Shown one piece after another: positions 56,535 to 64,000 of a DNA stretch of 64,000 bases (the first letter of the stretch is position 1; each line of letters starts with the position of its first letter). The DNA is taken from positions 1-64,000 of the forward strand of contig NZ_JASSOT010000058.1 in the NCBI RefSeq assembly GCF_030238365.1. Reading direction: 5' to 3'. The position numbers were made by a program, and so were the translations under genes. The DNA comes from Lelliottia wanjuensis (lineage in GTDB: Bacteria > Pseudomonadota > Gammaproteobacteria > Enterobacterales > Enterobacteriaceae). The notes under the pieces were generated by a model. That model ran no database searches. It saw nothing but the letters and a program-made list of their open reading frames with translations, and was not told where the DNA came from.

Positions 56535-57254
56535 ATGATGCGCAAAACGCTGCTGGCTGTGGCATTGATGACCACCGCGTTAACTGCCCATGCGGAATAC
56601 AAATGTGAAGTCACACCGCGCGACGATGTGATTCTCAGCCCGCAAACCGTTCAGGTAAAAGGTGAGAACGGTAATCTGGTGATCACGCCAGATGGCAACG
56701 TGATGTACAACGGCAAACAATATACCCTGAGCGCGGCCCAACGCGAGCAGGCGAAAGATTATCAGGCGGATCTCCGCTCGGCGCTGCCGTGGATCGACGA
56801 AGGCGCTTTGACGCGCGTCGAGAAAGGCCGCGTGGCGCTGGATAAGATCATCGCTAAAGAGGTGGGTGAGAGCAGCAATATGCGCACCCGCCTGACCAAG
56901 CTGGACGCCCAGCTGAAAGAGCAGATGAACCGCATCATCGAGCACCGTACGGATGGCCTGACGTTCCACTACAAGGCTATCGATCAGGTCCGCGCCGACG
57001 GCCAGAACCTGGTGAATCAGGCGATGGGCGGCATCCTGCAGGACAGCATCAATGAGATGGGTGCGAAAGCCGTGCTGAAAGGCGGCGGTAATCCACTGCA
57101 GGGTGTGTTAGGCAGCCTGGGCGGATTGCAGACTTCGATTCAGAACGAATGGAAGAATCAGGAAGCGGATTTCCAGAAGTTTGGCAAAGATGTGTGCCAG
57201 CGCGTCGTGACGCTGGAAGATAGCCGGAAGGCGCTGGTGGGGACGCTTAAGTAA
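56535..57254 (+). CDS. yggN: YggN, DUF2884 exported protein
   Basis: 239 aa with a signal peptide ending A-H-A-E. The body matches E. coli YggN closely (V-T-P-R-D-D-V, Q-V-K-G-E-N-G-N-L-V-I-T-P-D-G, L-Q-T-S-I-Q-N-E-W-K-N-Q-E). Periplasmic, function unknown. Second ATG at 56538 is equally possible. Confidence 0.95.
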   Translation: MMRKTLLAVALMTTALTAHAEYKCEVTPRDDVILSPQTVQVKGENGNLVITPDGNVMYNGKQYTLSAAQREQAKDYQADLRSALPWIDEGALTRVEKGRVALDKIIAKEVGESSNMRTRLTKLDAQLKEQMNRIIEHRTDGLTFHYKAIDQVRADGQNLVNQAMGGILQDSINEMGAKAVLKGGGNPLQGVLGSLGGLQTSIQNEWKNQEADFQKFGKDVCQRVVTLEDSRKALVGTLK

Positions 57255-57255
57255 G

Positions 57256-57472
57256 GTGCGGCTTGTTGCCCTCACCCTAACCCTCTCCCACGGGAGAGGG
57301 GATCTGTCAGGTGCGGTTTGTTGCCCTCACCCTAACCCTCTTCCACGGGAGAGGGGATCTGTCAGGTGCGGTTTGTTGCCCTCACCCTAACCCTCTCCCA
57401 CGGGAGAGGGAATCTGTCAGGTGCGGTTTTAGCTCCCTCTCCCTTTGGGAGAGGGCTGGGGTGAGGGGACCA
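57256..57472. repeat. Three tandem 55-bp repeats plus an inverted fourth copy
   Basis: Units at 57256-57310, 57311-57365 and 57366-57420 begin GTGCGG[CT]TTGTTGCCCTCAC and differ at only a few bases. Each contains the hairpin CCCTCTCCCACGGGAGAGGG. The fourth starts GTGCGGTTTTAGCTCCCTCT and runs on in inverted orientation, ending GCTGGGGTGAGGGG. It lies between convergent yggN and the DUF559 gene and encodes the C-terminus of the latter. Confidence 0.93.
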
Positions 57473-57794
57473 GACGGCTCAAACCGTCCAAAATGGCACC
57501 CAACACCCCTTCCTCATTCGTCCTGAATTCATTATTCCAGAAACGAATCACTCGCCAGCCGCTGGCGTTCAAAAACGCAGTCCTGCGTAAATCATATTCG
57601 TGATTATCGTCATGCTGGCCGCCATCAAGCTCGACAATCAACCTTGCCTCAAAGCAGGCAAAATCCACAATGTATGACCCTATGGGCATCTGGCGGCGAA
57701 ACTTGAACCCGTAAAAACGACGCCCCCGGAGTAAATACCAGAGGTGAAGTTCTTCGGGAGTCATACCTTTGCGGAGTTGTTTAGATTTTTCCAT
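57429..57794 (-). CDS. DUF559 (Vsr-like) endonuclease-fold protein
   Basis: 121 aa. DUF559 proteins share the restriction-endonuclease-like fold of the very-short-patch-repair nuclease. Motifs: A-R-L-I-V-E-L-D-G-G-Q-H with D and Q, F-R-R-Q-M-P-I-G-S-Y-I-V-D-F-A-C, and G-W-R-V-I-R-F-W-N-N-E. The start at 57794 (M-E-K-S-K-Q-L-R) is preferred over the GTG/ATG two codons upstream. The last 12 residues (V-P-S-P-Q-P-S-P-K-G-R-G-S) come from the palindromic repeat, not from the protein family. No companion gene is present. It lies where E. coli has yggM-ansB. Confidence 0.85.
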   Translation of the reverse strand: MEKSKQLRKGMTPEELHLWYLLRGRRFYGFKFRRQMPIGSYIVDFACFEARLIVELDGGQHDDNHEYDLRRTAFLNASGWRVIRFWNNEFRTNEEGVLGAILDGLSRLVPSPQPSPKGRGS

Positions 57795-57837
57795 CCCCAC
57801 ACTCTGCCAGCCTTTCCCTCGGCCAGCAGAACGGGAT

Positions 57838-57863
57838 GCAAAATCCTGAAGCTGTCTTCAGGA
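57838..57863 (-). terminator. Hairpin overlapping the hemW stop codon
   Basis: TCCTGAAG (57844-57851) and CTTCAGGA (57856-57863) form a perfect 8-bp stem with a 4-nt loop. On the - strand ATTTTGC follows. The stop codon TGA of hemW (57858-57860) lies within the stem. Confidence 0.7.
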
Positions 57864-59000
57864 CTCTTCGGCGAGGAACAGCTCAAGCAGAGAGTTTAGG
57901 AACAACTTTCCGTGTTCGGTGATCTGCCAGAATGCGTCGCACTCTGTCAGATACCCTTTCGCCAGCGCTTCATCAATCTGCGGGCGAATCACCGATTCCG
58001 GCAAGCCGGTGTAGAGCGCAAACTCCGCGCGCGGCGCGGCTTCCAGCAGACGGAAGCGGTTCATGAAAAACTCGAAAGGTTTATCTTCCACTTCCACATC
58101 GTGCTGACGTTCCAGATAACGCCCTTCCATGTACCCACGCGGATGACGGGTTTTGGCGGTACGCAGAATGCGCCCGTCGGGGAAGGTCACTTTGCCGTGG
58201 GCGCCGCAGCCAATCCCTAAATAATCACCAAAACGCCAGTAGTTCAGGTTGTGCTGACACTGATAGCCCGGCTTCGCGTAGGCGGAGGTTTCGTACTGCT
58301 GATAACCCGCCGCTGTCAGCAGTTGATGACCTTGTTCGAAAATATCCCACAGGGCGTCGTCATCGGGCAGGACCGGCGGACGCGAACCAAACAGCGTGTT
58401 CGGCTCAATCGTCAGCTGATACCAGGAGAGATGCGGCGGGTTCAGCTCGATGGCCTGGCGCAGATCGTCCAGCGCCTCTTCCAGAGACTGGTCGGGCAGC
58501 CCGTGCATCAAATCGAGGTTAAAGCTGCGCAGCCCCAGACCGGTCGCCAGATGCGCCGCGCGCTTCGCCTCTTCCGGGCCGTGGATACGCCCCAGACGCT
58601 TGAGTTTAGGTTCGCTAAAACTCTGGACGCCAATCGAAATACGGTTCACCCCGGCGCGCTGATACTCGACAAAACGGTCGGCCTCAACGGTGCCAGGGTT
58701 GGCTTCCATCGTAATTTCCGCATCGGCTGCCAGATTCAGGCGCGCTCGCACGCCGTCCAGCAGCGTTTGCATCGCCGGGCCAGAGAGCAGGCTCGGCGTA
58801 CCGCCACCAATAAAAATGGTCTTAACTTCACGTCCCTGTGCGTAAGGTACGTCGGCATCCAGATCGGTTAACAGATGCTGAACGTAGTCGTCATGCGGCA
58901 CTTCGCCTTTCAGCGCGTGCGAATTGAAATCGCAGTACGGGCATTTCTGCACGCACCACGGGATGTGAATATAAAGACTCAGAGGTGGCAAATTAGCCAT
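57858..59000 (-). CDS. hemW: HemW, radical SAM heme chaperone
   Basis: 380 aa. Radical SAM motif C-V-Q-K-C-P-Y-C (C-x3-C-x2-C) near the N-terminus, then G-G-G-T-P-S-L-L and N-P-G-T-V. Earlier called oxygen-independent coproporphyrinogen oxidase-like, now regarded as a heme-binding chaperone. It lacks the extra CxxxCxxC-type N-terminal cysteine of HemN. It overlaps rdgB by 8 bp. Confidence 0.96.
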   Translation of the reverse strand: MANLPPLSLYIHIPWCVQKCPYCDFNSHALKGEVPHDDYVQHLLTDLDADVPYAQGREVKTIFIGGGTPSLLSGPAMQTLLDGVRARLNLAADAEITMEANPGTVEADRFVEYQRAGVNRISIGVQSFSEPKLKRLGRIHGPEEAKRAAHLATGLGLRSFNLDLMHGLPDQSLEEALDDLRQAIELNPPHLSWYQLTIEPNTLFGSRPPVLPDDDALWDIFEQGHQLLTAAGYQQYETSAYAKPGYQCQHNLNYWRFGDYLGIGCGAHGKVTFPDGRILRTAKTRHPRGYMEGRYLERQHDVEVEDKPFEFFMNRFRLLEAAPRAEFALYTGLPESVIRPQIDEALAKGYLTECDAFWQITEHGKLFLNSLLELFLAEES

Positions 59001-59586
59001 TACGTAATGCTTCCAGTAACAGTTTCAACGCGCGCCCACGATGGGAAATCGCGCTTTTTTCTTCGCGGGTCAGTTCCGCGGCGGTTTTGCCCTCAGAAGG
59101 GACAAAGAAAATCGGATCGTAGCCAAAGCCGCCGTTACCCGCCGATTCGCGAGCAATCACGCCCGGCCAGCTGCCGTGGCAGACGATCGGCGTCGGGTCT
59201 TCTGCATGACGCATATAGACCAGCACGCAGTGGAACTGCGCCTGACGCTGTGCGTCCGGCACGTCTTTCAGGGTTTCCAGCAGCTTTTCCAGGTTCTGCT
59301 GATCGGTTGCATCCACGCCGGAGTAGCGCGCAGAGTAAATACCGGGTGCGCCGCCCAGGGCATCTACCGCCAGGCCTGAATCATCCGCAATCGCCGGAAG
59401 ACCGGTCACCTGTGCCGCATGACGCGCTTTCAGGATCGCATTTTCGATAAACGTCAGGCCGGTCTCTTCCGCCGAATCCACGCCCAGCTCGGTCTGCGCG
59501 ACCACATCCAGACCAAAATCATTTAATAGCGAGGCCAGCTCGCGCACTTTACCGGCGTTACCGGTGGCGAGAACAACTTTCTGCAT
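58993..59586 (-). CDS. rdgB: dITP/XTP pyrophosphatase RdgB
   Basis: 197 aa. Removes non-canonical purine triphosphates from the nucleotide pool. [11 protein letters not shown] at the start, [12 protein letters not shown] and [20 protein letters not shown] are the family motifs. Confidence 0.97.
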   Translation of the reverse strand: MQKVVLATGNAGKVRELASLLNDFGLDVVAQTELGVDSAEETGLTFIENAILKARHAAQVTGLPAIADDSGLAVDALGGAPGIYSARYSGVDATDQQNLEKLLETLKDVPDAQRQAQFHCVLVYMRHAEDPTPIVCHGSWPGVIARESAGNGGFGYDPIFFVPSEGKTAAELTREEKSAISHRGRALKLLLEALRNG

Positions 59587-59589
59587 AAT

Positions 59590-59886
59590 TTAATCCTGTT
59601 GTGACAGTGCCGCGACTTCCGCCGGGATGTTTTGCGGGTTGAGGATTTTTACCTGTTTATGACGTCCCAGTTCACCCTTTTCAATGATGACCTGGCTTTT
59701 GGCGACGCGAAACTGTTTTGCCAGATATTTGGTCAAATGCGCGTTCGCCTGGCCGTCCACGGGAGGAGCGGTAATGGCGACTTTTAATTCGTCGCCATGT
59801 AATCCGACAATGCTGTCGCGGCTGGCTTTCGGCTGTATATACAGCCGTAAAACCAGCCCGTCGACGCAGGGGCTGACGGCACTCAT
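59590..59886 (-). CDS. yggU: YggU, DUF167 family protein
   Basis: 98 aa. [20 protein letters not shown] and [11 protein letters not shown] match E. coli YggU. The ATG at 59886 overlaps the yggT stop (ATGA), which favours it over the ATG at 59898. Function unknown. Confidence 0.95.
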   Translation of the reverse strand: MSAVSPCVDGLVLRLYIQPKASRDSIVGLHGDELKVAITAPPVDGQANAHLTKYLAKQFRVAKSQVIIEKGELGRHKQVKILNPQNIPAEVAALSQQD

Positions 59887-60449
59887 AGCGCCATCCACAG
59901 CCCCGGCAGCAGCATGTTGCCCGTTGACTGTAACAGTTCAGCGATGCCCATGTTCAGGACATACAGCAGCAGAACCAGAATCATCGGCGAAAAATCGATT
60001 CCACCCATGGCTGGCAGCAGATTGCGGATCGGGCGCAGGAGCGGCTCGGTCAGCTGAATCATGGCGTACTCGACCGGACTACGGCCGCGGCTGACCCAGC
60101 TCATCACCGCCATCACCAGCAGCACCCAGAAGATCAGCAGGCCGATGGTTTTCAGCAGGATTAATACGGCGGCGATCCAGATGATCGGCTGGAAGGTGAC
60201 CACCATAAACAGCACGATGGCTTTGATGATACTGAGCACAAACGCCACCAGCAGGGAGGCGCTGTCGATTGGCCCCATCGGCGGGATCACGCGGCGCAGC
60301 GGCCCAATCACAGGCTGCGTGATTTTCACGACAAACTGCGAGAAGGGGTTATAAAAATCACAGCGGGCCCACTGCATCCAGACGCGTAACAGCAGCGCCA
60401 TCGTATACAGCTCAATGACCGTTGAGAGCAGGAAAGTCAACGTCTTCAT
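59883..60449 (-). CDS. yggT: YggT family membrane protein
   Basis: 188 aa with two YGGT repeats, each with paired helices, reading [13 protein letters not shown] and [11 protein letters not shown]. Inner-membrane, linked in some work to osmotic or ion stress. Downstream of yggS by 18 bp. Confidence 0.95.
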   Translation of the reverse strand: MKTLTFLLSTVIELYTMALLLRVWMQWARCDFYNPFSQFVVKITQPVIGPLRRVIPPMGPIDSASLLVAFVLSIIKAIVLFMVVTFQPIIWIAAVLILLKTIGLLIFWVLLVMAVMSWVSRGRSPVEYAMIQLTEPLLRPIRNLLPAMGGIDFSPMILVLLLYVLNMGIAELLQSTGNMLLPGLWMAL

Positions 60450-60467
60450 GGCGTTCCTCAGGTTTCC

Positions 60468-61172
60468 TTATTTTGGGGTGTAATCGCGCGCACCGAAAAT
60501 AGCTGTGCCGATGCGCACCATAGTGCTGCCTGCCGCGATGGCGGCTTCCATATCATCCGACATGCCCAGTGAAAGCGTGTCTACGGTGGTGTAGCGCGCT
60601 TTAAGCGCCTCAAATGCTACAGCCATTTGCTGTGCTACGGCAAACTGCCTGTCGTAACTCGTTTCGGGTGCCGGAATCGCCATCAGTCCACGCAAGGTCA
60701 GACCGGGCAGTTCCGCCACCTGTTCGGCCAGCGCATCCAGCTCAGCCAGAGTGATACCTGACTTACTGTTCTCATCACTAATATTGATTTGAATCAGGAT
60801 GTTAAGCGGAGCCATCCCGGCAGGGCGTTGATCGCTCAACCGCGTCGCGATACGCAGGCGGTCGACCGTATGACACCAGTCGAAATGCTCTGCGACCAGC
60901 CGACTTTTGTTCGACTGCAGCGGGCCGATAAAGTGCCATTGTAGGCTCGCCTTCCCGGCTTGCTGGAAATAGCGAATTTTGTCCACACCCTCCTGAACGT
61001 AGTTTTCACCAAAAGCACGCTGCCCGGCGTCGATGGCTTCTGCGATGGCGCTCGCAGGCTTGGTTTTACTCACTGCAAGCAACGAAACTTCTTCTGAAGC
61101 ACGGCCGCAACGCGTTGCAGCGGCTGAGATTTTGTCCCTGACCTGTGCCAGGTTATGCGCAATGTCGTTCAT
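60468..61172 (-). CDS. yggS: PLP homeostasis protein YggS (YbaG/PLPBP family)
   Basis: 234 aa. PLP-binding lysine in L-L-A-V-S-K-T-K-P, then F-G-E-N-Y-V-Q-E and H-F-I-G-P-L-Q-S-N-K. It buffers pyridoxal phosphate. The start at 61172 is fixed by homology; it lies 18 bp from the divergent yggR start, so both promoters must overlap the opposite reading frame. Confidence 0.95.
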   Translation of the reverse strand: MNDIAHNLAQVRDKISAAATRCGRASEEVSLLAVSKTKPASAIAEAIDAGQRAFGENYVQEGVDKIRYFQQAGKASLQWHFIGPLQSNKSRLVAEHFDWCHTVDRLRIATRLSDQRPAGMAPLNILIQINISDENSKSGITLAELDALAEQVAELPGLTLRGLMAIPAPETSYDRQFAVAQQMAVAFEALKARYTTVDTLSLGMSDDMEAAIAAGSTMVRIGTAIFGARDYTPK

Positions 61173-61190
61173 GAGTCCGAGGATGGTTGT

Positions 61191-62171
61191 ATGGATATGG
61201 AAGAAATTGTGGCCCTTAGTGTAAAGCATAATGTCTCGGATCTACACCTGTGCAGCGATTCCCCGCCGCGCTGGCGTAGATTAGGCAAACTCGAACCCGC
61301 GCCGTTTCCCCCGCCCGATGTCGCGCTGCTGTTAAAGTCCTGGCTGAATGACGAACAGCAGGGCGCATGGTGGGCGAACGGGCACGTGGATTTTGCGGTG
61401 ACGTTGCTCGGCGGCCAGCGATTGCGCGCCAGCGCGTTCGTGCATATTCATGGCGTCTCGCTTACGCTGAGGCTGCTACCGGTGGAGTGCCCGCAGCTCT
61501 CGACGCTCGGCGTACCGCGCGTCATTCCCGATCTGCTCTCCAGTGACAACGGCCTGATTCTGGTCACGGGAGCGACCGGCAGCGGCAAATCCACCACGCT
61601 GGCGGCGATGGTGGATTATCTAAACCACCACTGCGACGGGCATATTCTGACGCTGGAAGATCCGGTGGAGTATGTCTATCAAAGCCACCGCTGTCTGATC
61701 CAGCAGCGTGAGATCGGCCTGCACTGCCCGACATTTGCGCAGGCGCTACGGGCGGCGCTGCGCGAAGATCCGGATGTCATTCTTCTGGGCGAACTGCGCG
61801 ACAGCGAAACGATCCGCCTGGCGCTCACGGCGGCGGAGACCGGGCATCTGGTGCTGGCGACGCTGCATACGCGCGGAGCATCGCAGGCCATTGAACGGCT
61901 GGTGGACACTTTTCCGGCCGAAGAGAAAGATCCGGTGCGTAATCAGCTGGCAGGAAGTTTACGTGCAGTACTGGCGCAAAAGCTGATGCGGGACGTTCAG
62001 GGCGGGCGGGTGGCGCTGTTCGAGATGCTGGTCAACACACCGGCTTCGGCGAACTTAATTCGCGAGGGGAAAACCTGGCAGTTGCCCGGCGTGATTCAGA
62101 CCGGGCAGCAGGCGGGGATGCAGAACTTCGACCAGAGTCTCGCCGAGCGTAAAGCGCAGGGAAGGCTTTAG
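61191..62171 (+). CDS. yggR: YggR, PilT-type secretion ATPase
   Basis: 326 aa. PilT/VirB11-like ATPase: Walker A G-A-T-G-S-G-K-S-T-T, D-V-I-L-L-G-E-L-R-D, and conserved H in A-T-L-H-T-R. Close to E. coli YggR. No pilin genes are nearby, so its partner is elsewhere. ATG at 61191 (M-D-M-E-E-I-V-A-L) matches the E. coli start. Confidence 0.95.
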   Translation: MDMEEIVALSVKHNVSDLHLCSDSPPRWRRLGKLEPAPFPPPDVALLLKSWLNDEQQGAWWANGHVDFAVTLLGGQRLRASAFVHIHGVSLTLRLLPVECPQLSTLGVPRVIPDLLSSDNGLILVTGATGSGKSTTLAAMVDYLNHHCDGHILTLEDPVEYVYQSHRCLIQQREIGLHCPTFAQALRAALREDPDVILLGELRDSETIRLALTAAETGHLVLATLHTRGASQAIERLVDTFPAEEKDPVRNQLAGSLRAVLAQKLMRDVQGGRVALFEMLVNTPASANLIREGKTWQLPGVIQTGQQAGMQNFDQSLAERKAQGRL

Positions 62172-62176
62172 CGACG

Positions 62177-62593
62177 TTAAAACCCTTGCTCGAAGAAACT
62201 TTCGAGGATGATCACCGCCGAGGCTGAATCGACGCTGCCTTTGTTCAGGGCGCGGAAGCCGCCGTGCTCAAACAGACCGGCGCGGGCTTCAACGGTGCTC
62301 AGGCGTTCATCGTGCAGCATAACCACGACGCCAAAGCGGCCATGGATCTTATTGGCAAATTTACGCGCGCGGGCGGTGAGCGGCTGCTCGGTGCCATCCA
62401 TGTTGAGTGGCAGGCCGACGATAACGGCTTCGGGTTGCCACTCTTTCAGCAGGCGCTCGATGATGTTCCAGTCGGGCGTGCCGTCCTGGGCTTTTATCGC
62501 CGTCAGCGGACGCGCGGTGCCGGTAATGCGCTGGCCGATCGCCACGCCGATACTTCGGGTGCCGAAATCAAAACCAAGAAGGGTTCCGCTCAT
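62177..62593 (-). CDS. ruvX: RuvX/YqgF, pre-16S rRNA processing nuclease
   Basis: 138 aa, RNase H-like. [12 protein letters not shown] (Asp), [20 protein letters not shown]. It is needed for 16S rRNA 5' maturation. Its start overlaps the yqgE stop by 1 bp. It is convergent with yggR, with 5 bp between the stops. Confidence 0.96.
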   Translation of the reverse strand: MSGTLLGFDFGTRSIGVAIGQRITGTARPLTAIKAQDGTPDWNIIERLLKEWQPEAVIVGLPLNMDGTEQPLTARARKFANKIHGRFGVVVMLHDERLSTVEARAGLFEHGGFRALNKGSVDSASAVIILESFFEQGF

Positions 62594-63153
62594 TATGCGT
62601 GCCCCGCTACGCCAGGCATGGTCTGGATGTCGATACCAATGAGTTTCGCCGCTTCACGCCAGCGATCGGCGATCGGAGTTTTAAACAGAATGTTCAGGTC
62701 GGCAGGGGCGGTGAGCCACGCGTTGTCGAGGATCTCCTGCTCCAGCTGGCCTTTCTCCCAGGAGGAGTAGCCCAGCGCGACCAGCACTTCGGAAGGCTGA
62801 TTATGCGTGCCCAGGGTTTCCAGCACGTCGCGTGAGGTGGTGATAACCGTATTATCGGAAACGCGAATGCTGGAGGAGAAACCCGGAGGAGTATGCAGAA
62901 TAAAGCCACGATCTTCTGCCAGCGGGCCGCCGAGCATCACCGGCTTATCAAGGCGGATCTCCGGGGCGCGATCTTCAGGGGTGATCTTGAGCTTTTCAAG
63001 AATGCCCTCGATTTGCAGATTTTCCAGCGGTTTGTTGATGATAATCCCCATCGCGCCGTCTTCGCTGTATTCGCAGATATAAACGACCGAGCGACGGAAA
63101 ATCGGGTCCTGGAGAGCAGGCATGGCAATAAGAAAGTGATGCTGTAAATTCAT
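62593..63153 (-). CDS. yqgE: YqgE, DUF179 family protein
   Basis: 186 aa. N-terminal [12 protein letters not shown] and [11 protein letters not shown], then M-G-I-I-I-N-K-P-L. Function unknown; paired with ruvX across enterobacteria. Confidence 0.96.
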   Translation of the reverse strand: MNLQHHFLIAMPALQDPIFRRSVVYICEYSEDGAMGIIINKPLENLQIEGILEKLKITPEDRAPEIRLDKPVMLGGPLAEDRGFILHTPPGFSSSIRVSDNTVITTSRDVLETLGTHNQPSEVLVALGYSSWEKGQLEQEILDNAWLTAPADLNILFKTPIADRWREAAKLIGIDIQTMPGVAGHA

Positions 63154-63187
63154 TGTCAGAGGTTCTGATTCCTGGTTTAAAAAGCGA

Positions 63188-63220
63188 CAAGGCCCAGTAT
63201 GCGGAGAAACCTGGGCCTTG
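63188..63220 (-). terminator. Candidate terminator between gshB and yqgE
   Basis: CAAGGCCCAG (63188-63197) and CTGGGCCTTG (63211-63220) are perfect arms with a 13-nt loop. On the - strand the stem is followed by TCGCTTTTTAAACC. The T-run is six bases away, so termination may be partial, with read-through from gshB into yqgE. Confidence 0.65.
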
Positions 63221-63243
63221 TATATACTTCGCCGTTAAGCGAG

Positions 63244-64000
63244 TTACTGCTTCAGACGTTTTTCGATCGCGTCCATCAGCATGCCGGTAATGGAGACCGG
63301 GAACTCAGCTTCGATTTCGCGGATGCAGGTTGGGCTTGTGACGTTCACTTCCGTCAGGCGGTCGCCGATGATATCCAGGCCGACGAAAATCAGCCCTTTG
63401 GCTTTCAGCATCGGGCCGACGCGGCGGGCGATTTCCCAGTCGCTGTCGGTCAGGGGACGCGGTTCGCCACGGCCACCGGCGGCCAGGTTACCACGGGTTT
63501 CGCCGCCCTGCGGAATACGCGCCAGGCAGTAAGGCACCGGCTCGCCGTCAACCACCAGCACGCGTTTGTCGCCATCCACGATGGCCGGAATGTAGTTCTG
63601 CGCCATGCAGTAGCGGGTGCCGTGCTCGGTCAGGGTTTCTGCGATCACGCCAAGGTTCGGGTCACCCTCTTTGACGCGGAAGATCGACGCGCCACCCATG
63701 CCGTCCAGCGGCTTGAGGATGATATCGCCGTGCTTCTGCCAGAAGGCTTTCAGCTGCGCTTTGTTGCGCGTGACCAGCGTCTCTGGCGTCAGGTCAGAGA
63801 ACCAGGCGGTATACAGCTTCTCGTTACAGTCGCGCAGACTCTGCGGTTTGTTGACGATAAGCGTGCCTTTCTCTTCTGCGCGCTCAAGGATATAGGTGCA
63901 GTAAATGAATTCGGTGTCGAACGGAGGATCTTTACGCATCAGGATCACGTCGAGTTCTGCGAGGGGGATATCCTGCTCAGAACCGAACTCGTACCATTTA
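63244..64000 (-). CDS. gshB: Glutathione synthetase, 5' end missing
   Basis: 252 codons of the C-terminal part of an about 315-residue enzyme that adds glycine to gamma-glutamylcysteine with ATP. The frame is open to the right edge; the ATG at 63948 is internal. ATP-grasp motifs are seen in L-K-P-L-D-G-M-G-G-A-S-I, N-Y-I-P-A-I-V-D-G-D-K-R-V and N-V-T-S-P-T-C-I-R-E-I-E. Confidence 0.97.
   Translation of the reverse strand, partial: KWYEFGSEQDIPLAELDVILMRKDPPFDTEFIYCTYILERAEEKGTLIVNKPQSLRDCNEKLYTAWFSDLTPETLVTRNKAQLKAFWQKHGDIILKPLDGMGGASIFRVKEGDPNLGVIAETLTEHGTRYCMAQNYIPAIVDGDKRVLVVDGEPVPYCLARIPQGGETRGNLAAGGRGEPRPLTDSDWEIARRVGPMLKAKGLIFVGLDIIGDRLTEVNVTSPTCIREIEAEFPVSITGMLMDAIEKRLKQ

Noticed and set aside
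57256..57472. CRISPR array
   Set aside because: The repeats are contiguous 55-bp units with no unique spacers and no cas genes nearby; they are palindromic intergenic repeats.

Overview
The window is chromosomal DNA from a member of the Enterobacteriaceae, most likely Enterobacter or a close relative (Lelliottia, Leclercia). The right half keeps the Escherichia coli gene order around pheV (tRNA-Phe, yqgA, speC, nupG, mltC, yggX, mutY, trmB, yggL, yggN, hemW, rdgB, yggU, yggT, yggS, yggR, ruvX, yqgE, gshB) with proteins that closely match the E. coli ones as I remember them. I could not run any search, so names rest on recognised sequence, motifs and gene order.

1-22.4 kb is the distal part of a type VI secretion (T6SS) locus, all on the + strand. 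It holds the end of tssM, then tssA, tssF, tssG, tssJ, a vgrG spike gene with a candidate effector and a candidate membrane immunity gene, and tssE. Next come a second ImpA/VasL-type gene and an accessory block: a membrane-anchored coiled-coil GIY-YIG protein, a family III CoA-transferase, yaaI, a Myb-repeat DNA-binding protein, yaaW, a small lipoprotein and a PerC-like regulator. The sheath, baseplate TssK, TssL, ClpV and Hcp genes are not here and presumably lie to the left. A gene next to tssM ends in a domain resembling the AcrVA2 family.

22.6-28.2 kb is an AT-rich run of exported or membrane-anchored proteins: NTF2-like, DUF4431-like, YARHG plus DUF4431-like, and a transglutaminase-like Cys/His protein. 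About 1 kb of gene-free, stop-dense, purine-rich DNA follows.

29.2-37.8 kb is a CP4-57/P4-type integrated element on the - strand. It has a tyrosine integrase next to tRNA-Phe, a DUF6387-like gene, an IS110-family transposase remnant, alpA, an unrecognised gene with a hexamer repeat, a yfjI-like gene and a zinc-finger gene. Its left end is not visible. The T6SS locus may be part of a larger pheV island.

38-51 kb holds yqgA and speC, then a citrate fermentation module between speC and nupG, which are neighbours in E. coli: a CitA/CitB-type two-component system, a CitS-type carrier, a fumarylacetoacetate-hydrolase-family enzyme, and citrate lyase with its maturation enzymes (citCDEFXG). No oadGAB genes are present, so the FAH-family enzyme may handle the oxaloacetate.

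51-64 kb is core housekeeping DNA with REP elements and a second palindromic repeat family. Two genes (citG and a DUF559 gene) have 3' coding ends made of repeat DNA. The ansB-yggM pair expected between yggN and hemW is missing and replaced by tandem 55-bp repeats and the DUF559 gene.
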